NCBI GenBank assembly: GCA_028276345.1 | Contig: JAPYWM010000031.1 | Location: 1 to 10,272, forward strand | Length of the DNA: 10,272 bases | DNA from: Sphingobacterium sp. | GTDB taxonomy: Bacteria > Bacteroidota > Bacteroidia > SpSt-205 | Reading direction: 5' to 3' | Shown: positions 6,603 to 10,272 of the stretch, piece after piece | Position numbering within the stretch: position 1 is the first letter of the stretch | How the letters are laid out: every line of letters begins with the position of its first letter | The notes under the pieces: generated by a model | What the model saw: only the letters and a program-made list of their open reading frames with translations | The model's database searches: none | What the model was told of the DNA's origin: nothing | Position numbers and translations under genes: made by a program

Positions 6603-9600
6603 ATCTTCGAGACACGGGTTTTTTGGCGGCGCTTTCGCAGCTGAAGCAAAGTCCGCCAATGCGTAATCCTTTTCCACCACGAAGCACGCACATAACTCTC
6701 TTCGACCAGCTCCTCCGTGAGAGAACGAGACTCCTGCTCTCTCAGAAGCGAACGGCCGCCCGGCAGCCGCGCAAAGACATAATACAACCCCGGAATGAAA
6801 AATACCCCCACGACCGTCCCCACCAGCATCCCACCAAAAGCGGCCGTCCCTACTGTCCGACTGGCCAGAGCCCCCGCCCCATGAGCCAACATCAGCGGAA
6901 TCACCCCCACTACAAAGGCAAACGAAGTCATCAAAATAGGCCGCAGCCGCATCCGTGCCCCCTCCACCGCCGCCTCCAGAATAGATAACCCCTGCCTTTG
7001 ACGCTGTAAAGCATATTCCACCACTAAAACCGCATTCTTCCCCAAAAGACCAACTACCATAATAAGTGCAATCTGAGCAAAAATATCATTCGCTAATCCC
7101 ATAAGCCTAAGAAATAAAAACGCCCCAAAAATCCCCGGTGGCAACGATAAGATCACCGCCAGCGGCAAAATAAAACTCTCATACTGCGCAGCCAACACCA
7201 AATACACGAAAAAGAGCACCACCAGAAAAATATAGAGGGCTTCATTGCCGCGGAGCGCTTCGTCATAGGAGAGACCCTCCCAAGCAATATCGTATCCGCG
7301 GGGGAGCACTTTCTGCGCCACTTCTTGAATCGCCTCAATCGCATCCCCCGTGGTATAGCCCGGTGCAGGCAAGCCCCGAATCGCCGCGGAGTTGTACAGG
7401 TTATAACGCGTGAGCTCGTTCGGACCTTGCCGCTTCTCTAAGTGCATAAAAGCCGAATACGGTACATACTCCCCGCGCTCGTTCTTGACATATAGATTGA
7501 GAAGATCGGAAGGGTAACGCCGAAACTCCGGAGCCGACTGCACATAAACCTTGAAAAATCGTCCGAATCGAATAAAACCCTGCTCGTAAGTACTGCCGAT
7601 AAGAATATTCAGGTTCTCCATGGCTTTACCAATAGAGACCCCCTTCTGCATGGCAATAGCATTGTCAATATGCAGTTCATACTGCGGGTAATTGACCGCA
7701 TAAAAGGTGAATAGTCCCGTAATCTCAGGACGCTTCCGTAGGGAGTCCATAAACTCCCGTACCACATTATTGAAAGCTTGATAGTCCAAGGAGCCTGTCT
7801 TATCGAGTAGTCGCAGAGAAAACCCGCCCGAAGTGCCAAAACCCGGTACGGCCGGCGGATCGAAAAACTCCACGATGGCTGGCAGATTCTTGGCTTTTTC
7901 TTCTAACTCTTCGCGAATTTCTGCTACAGATCGTCGGCGCTCTTCCCAGTCTTTGAGCTGGATAAGCACAGTCCCGGCATTAGACCCCCGCCCTTCCGTC
8001 ATAATCTCATACCCCGCCAGCGCTGTTGCCGTCTCTATCTCGGGTATCTCCTTACAAATCTCTTGGAGCTGCCGCGATACAGAGAAAGTATATTCCAGCG
8101 TGGAGCCCGGCGCCGTCTGCAAGATCGCATAAATCATCCCTTGGTCCTCGTTGGGTACAAACCCAGCGGGGATAAACCGAAGCAAAAGAACCGCTGCGCC
8201 CAAAAAAAGGCTAATCCCTCCCAGCGCAAACCAGGGACGGCTCACAGTAACTTTCATGATGCCCACATAACGTTCGCTTAGCCTTTCATACCAGCGATTG
8301 AACGCTTGAAAGAACTTTCCCCAGAGCGATCGAGGAGAAGAAGCCTGGTGGGAGAGGGGCCTGAGAATCATGGCCGCCGAAACCGGCGTCAGCGTAAGCG
8401 CCACTAATCCAGACAAAGTAATAGATGTAGATAGAATGACCGAAAAATTTCGGTAAAATACCCCTACTGGACCACTCAAAAATGCTATAGGCACAAACAC
8501 AGATACCATCACCAGCGTAATCGCAATAACTGCCCCCCCAATCTCCCGCATCACCTCCTGAGCCGCCCGGTAAGGCGATAAGTGATGAAGTTCCATCTTC
8601 ACATGCATGGCCTCTAACACCACCACTGCATTATCCACCACAATCCCAATAGCCAGCACTAAGGAAAAAAGAACAACCATATTGATAGAAAGTCCAAACG
8701 CCAGCGCAAAAAAGAACGACCCTATCAGGGATACCGGTACAGCTATAATAGGTACCAGCGTAGAGCGCACATCCCCCAAAAAGAGTAAAACGACTAAACT
8801 CACTAAAATAAACGCATCTCGCAGGGTACTTATCACTTCGTCGGTGGAGGCGTCCAGAAAGCGCGATACATCATAGCTGAGGCTGTAATGTATGCCTTTG
8901 GGGAATTCTTTCTCAAACTCCCGGAGTTTGGCTTTGATTTGCGAGATGACGCGCTGGGCGTTGCTGCCGGTGATTTGTTTGAGCATGATGGAAGTGGCGG
9001 GGTAGCCGTTGAGATTGGAGTAAATGTCAAAAAACTCCGAGCCTAATTCTACTCGGGCGATGTCTTTGAGGCGAAGGATTTGTCCATTTTCGTTAGCTCG
9101 GATGATGATATTTTCGTATTGTACTGGCTTATTGTAGCGGTCCTGATAGAAGAGGGTGTATTCTAACGATTGGGCGACTTTACCGGAGCTTTGCCCTAAG
9201 CGGCCAGGCCGCGCTAAAAGGCTCTGTTGAAGCATCGCCTCCATCACTTCCTCCGCCGAAACATTGTAGGCGCGCATTCGTTCGGGATTGAGCCAGACCC
9301 GCATTGCATATATCCGACTCCCTAATATCTGCGCGCGAGCAATCCCCGGAATCCGCTGCAACTCTGGCAGCATCTTCGTCAAAGCATAGTTATACAAAAA
9401 CTTCTCATCCAGCGTCGAATCTGTGCTGTAAAGATTGACAAACATCAACATGCTGGGGTCTATGGGCGTAATAATGACTCCTTCTCTTTGTACCAGAGGA
9501 GGTAAGAGCGGCATGACCTGGTCTACCCGGATTTTCACCCGTACCACCGCCTCATCCGGGTCGGTGCCCGGCTCAAAAACCACCTGGATCGTCCCCTCTC

Positions 9601-9856
9601 CCGCACTCGTCGCATCAGAAATAATATACCGCATGCCCGGCACCCCATTAATCGCCTGTTCCAGCGGAATAATCGTAGACCGGATTAGCACATCAGCACT
9701 TGCACCCGGATACGCTATAAATACATTTACCGTCGTGGGGGCCACCGGCGGAAACTGCGATATCGGAAGCTGAACCAGCGAAAGAAGCCCAACAAAAACT
9801 ATCAAAATAGAAATAACAATAGCCAGAACCGGCCTACGCAAAATATCGCTCAACAT
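6599..9856 (-). CDS. RND multidrug efflux pump, inner-membrane permease (HAE1/AcrB family)
   Basis: This 1085-residue protein is a proton-driven exporter of hydrophobic or amphiphilic compounds. The layout is the usual duplicated one: TM1 at about 10-30, a periplasmic porter loop to about 335, TM2-6 at about 340-497, TM7 at about 541-560, a second loop to about 870, and TM8-12 at about 874-1029. HAE1 signatures include the GFVPNEDQG segment at 565-573 and PPAVPGFGTSGGF at 667-679. Lys940 in LLGKNAVLVVE matches AcrB K940. The TM4 proton-relay motif is VDNA at 407-410: Asp408 corresponds to AcrB D407, but the AcrB D408 position is Asn409. A cytoplasmic tail of about 55 mostly polar, basic residues follows TM12, clearly longer than in AcrB. 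The start lies 9 bp after the adaptor gene's stop; its TGA overlaps the channel gene's ATG. Substrate range cannot be told. Confidence 0.95.
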   Translation of the reverse strand: MLSDILRRPVLAIVISILIVFVGLLSLVQLPISQFPPVAPTTVNVFIAYPGASADVLIRSTIIPLEQAINGVPGMRYIISDATSAGEGTIQVVFEPGTDPDEAVVRVKIRVDQVMPLLPPLVQREGVIITPIDPSMLMFVNLYSTDSTLDEKFLYNYALTKMLPELQRIPGIARAQILGSRIYAMRVWLNPERMRAYNVSAEEVMEAMLQQSLLARPGRLGQSSGKVAQSLEYTLFYQDRYNKPVQYENIIIRANENGQILRLKDIARVELGSEFFDIYSNLNGYPATSIMLKQITGSNAQRVISQIKAKLREFEKEFPKGIHYSLSYDVSRFLDASTDEVISTLRDAFILVSLVVLLFLGDVRSTLVPIIAVPVSLIGSFFFALAFGLSINMVVLFSLVLAIGIVVDNAVVVLEAMHVKMELHHLSPYRAAQEVMREIGGAVIAITLVMVSVFVPIAFLSGPVGVFYRNFSVILSTSITLSGLVALTLTPVSAAMILRPLSHQASSPRSLWGKFFQAFNRWYERLSERYVGIMKVTVSRPWFALGGISLFLGAAVLLLRFIPAGFVPNEDQGMIYAILQTAPGSTLEYTFSVSRQLQEICKEIPEIETATALAGYEIMTEGRGSNAGTVLIQLKDWEERRRSVAEIREELEEKAKNLPAIVEFFDPPAVPGFGTSGGFSLRLLDKTGSLDYQAFNNVVREFMDSLRKRPEITGLFTFYAVNYPQYELHIDNAIAMQKGVSIGKAMENLNILIGSTYEQGFIRFGRFFKVYVQSAPEFRRYPSDLLNLYVKNERGEYVPYSAFMHLEKRQGPNELTRYNLYNSAAIRGLPAPGYTTGDAIEAIQEVAQKVLPRGYDIAWEGLSYDEALRGNEALYIFLVVLFFVYLVLAAQYESFILPLAVILSLPPGIFGAFLFLRLMGLANDIFAQIALIMVVGLLGKNAVLVVEYALQRQRQGLSILEAAVEGARMRLRPILMTSFAFVVGVIPLMLAHGAGALASRTVGTAAFGGMLVGTVVGVFFIPGLYYVFARLPGGRSLLREQESRSLTEELVEESYVRASWWKRITHWRTLLQLRKRRQKTRVSKI

Positions 9857-9865
9857 AAATAGCGA

Positions 9866-10272
9866 CTATTCAGCATGTAAATGCAGCTTCTCCAGAGCCT
9901 TTTCGGGTGGTATAAACTCCCCCTCAATAAAGTCATCCTCGTGAACGCGATTGAGACCTTCCAAAAGCAGTCGGTCTTTCTCCGATAAGCCCTTAGAGAC
10001 AATATACAGGTGAGGCAGTTCTGCTTCTATCTCAATGAGCCGGGAAGTGAGTTTGCCATCTTCGCCTACCACATAAACATACTTTTTATCCAGCACCTCA
10101 TAGGTAGCCCGCTGGGGAATGAGAAGGGCCCCGGAATAGACGCGGGGAATAAGAATATTCCCTGTTTCCCCATGCCGGAGAAGGCGCTGCGGATTAGGGA
10201 AGGTGGCCCGTACCGGTATATTGCCCGTCGTATTATCAAACTCCGCCTCAATGGCCGTAATCACCCCCTCAT
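9866..10272 (-). CDS. Partial RND efflux adaptor (membrane fusion protein), C-terminal part
   Basis: The frame stays open to the right edge (134 codons plus stop TAG at 9868-9866), so the N-terminus lies outside the window. The GTG at 10264 is in the middle of the protein, not a start: the two codons before it (Glu-Gly) continue a conserved strand. The visible part matches the C-terminal beta-barrel and membrane-proximal domains of AcrA/MexA-type adaptors: DNTTGNIPVRATFPNP, then LLRHGETGNILIP, then ALLIPQRATYEVLDKKYVYVV, ending with GLSEKDRLLLEGL. Such adaptors are usually lipid-anchored periplasmic proteins linking the pump to the outer-membrane channel. It is the first of the three efflux genes seen here, 9 bp upstream of the pump. 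The operon promoter and any regulator gene would be beyond the right edge. Confidence 0.92.
   Translation of the reverse strand, partial: EGVITAIEAEFDNTTGNIPVRATFPNPQRLLRHGETGNILIPRVYSGALLIPQRATYEVLDKKYVYVVGEDGKLTSRLIEIEAELPHLYIVSKGLSEKDRLLLEGLNRVHEDDFIEGEFIPPEKALEKLHLHAE

Noticed and set aside
6603..6680. Longer N-terminus for the efflux channel from ATG at 6680
   Set aside because: It would bury the lipoprotein signal peptide 26 residues inside and overlap the pump gene by 82 bp. The ATG at 6602 gives a normal lipobox and an ATGA junction.

Overview
The window looks like a chromosomal segment of a moderately GC-rich member of the Bacteroidota or a close relative. Three things suggest this. 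The partial outer-membrane protein at the left end belongs to the OmpP1/FadL branch typical of that phylum. Start codons generally lack a well-spaced Shine-Dalgarno sequence. Two genes have a TAnnTTTG motif, the phylum's -7 promoter element, directly upstream of their start. I see no rRNA, tRNA, CRISPR array, insertion sequence or prophage gene. Coding density is very high: no gene-free stretch exceeds about 50 bases.

Layout from left to right: (1) minus strand, 1-1355, a FadL/OmpP1-type outer-membrane beta-barrel cut off by the left edge; (2) a 45-bp divergent intergenic region with back-to-back promoter-like motifs and a 13-bp perfect inverted repeat that runs into the next gene; (3) plus strand, 1401-2969, a CtpA-type carboxyl-terminal processing protease; (4) minus strand, 2948-3493, a TrmH/SpoU RNA 2'-O-methyltransferase whose 3' end overlaps the protease gene tail to tail; (5) minus strand, 3493-5106, a thiamine-diphosphate lyase/synthase resembling ILVBL (HACL2), joined to the methyltransferase by TAATG; (6) minus strand, 10272 down to 5157, a tripartite drug-efflux operon in the order adaptor (partial), RND pump, outer-membrane channel lipoprotein, with 9-bp and ATGA junctions.

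The three efflux genes encode an inner-membrane proton-driven pump, its periplasmic adaptor and its outer-membrane exit duct. Together they should form one export machine spanning the envelope. The lyase and methyltransferase form a second, two-gene unit with its own likely promoter. The protease and the FadL-like barrel are divergently transcribed envelope genes that may share a control region.

I found no convincing new multi-gene system. The points most worth a second look are the compact divergent promoter with its inverted repeat, start codons placed almost at the predicted transcription start, an Asp-Asn in place of Asp-Asp in the pump's proton relay, the ILVBL-like lyase, and alternating blocks of codon choice inside single genes.
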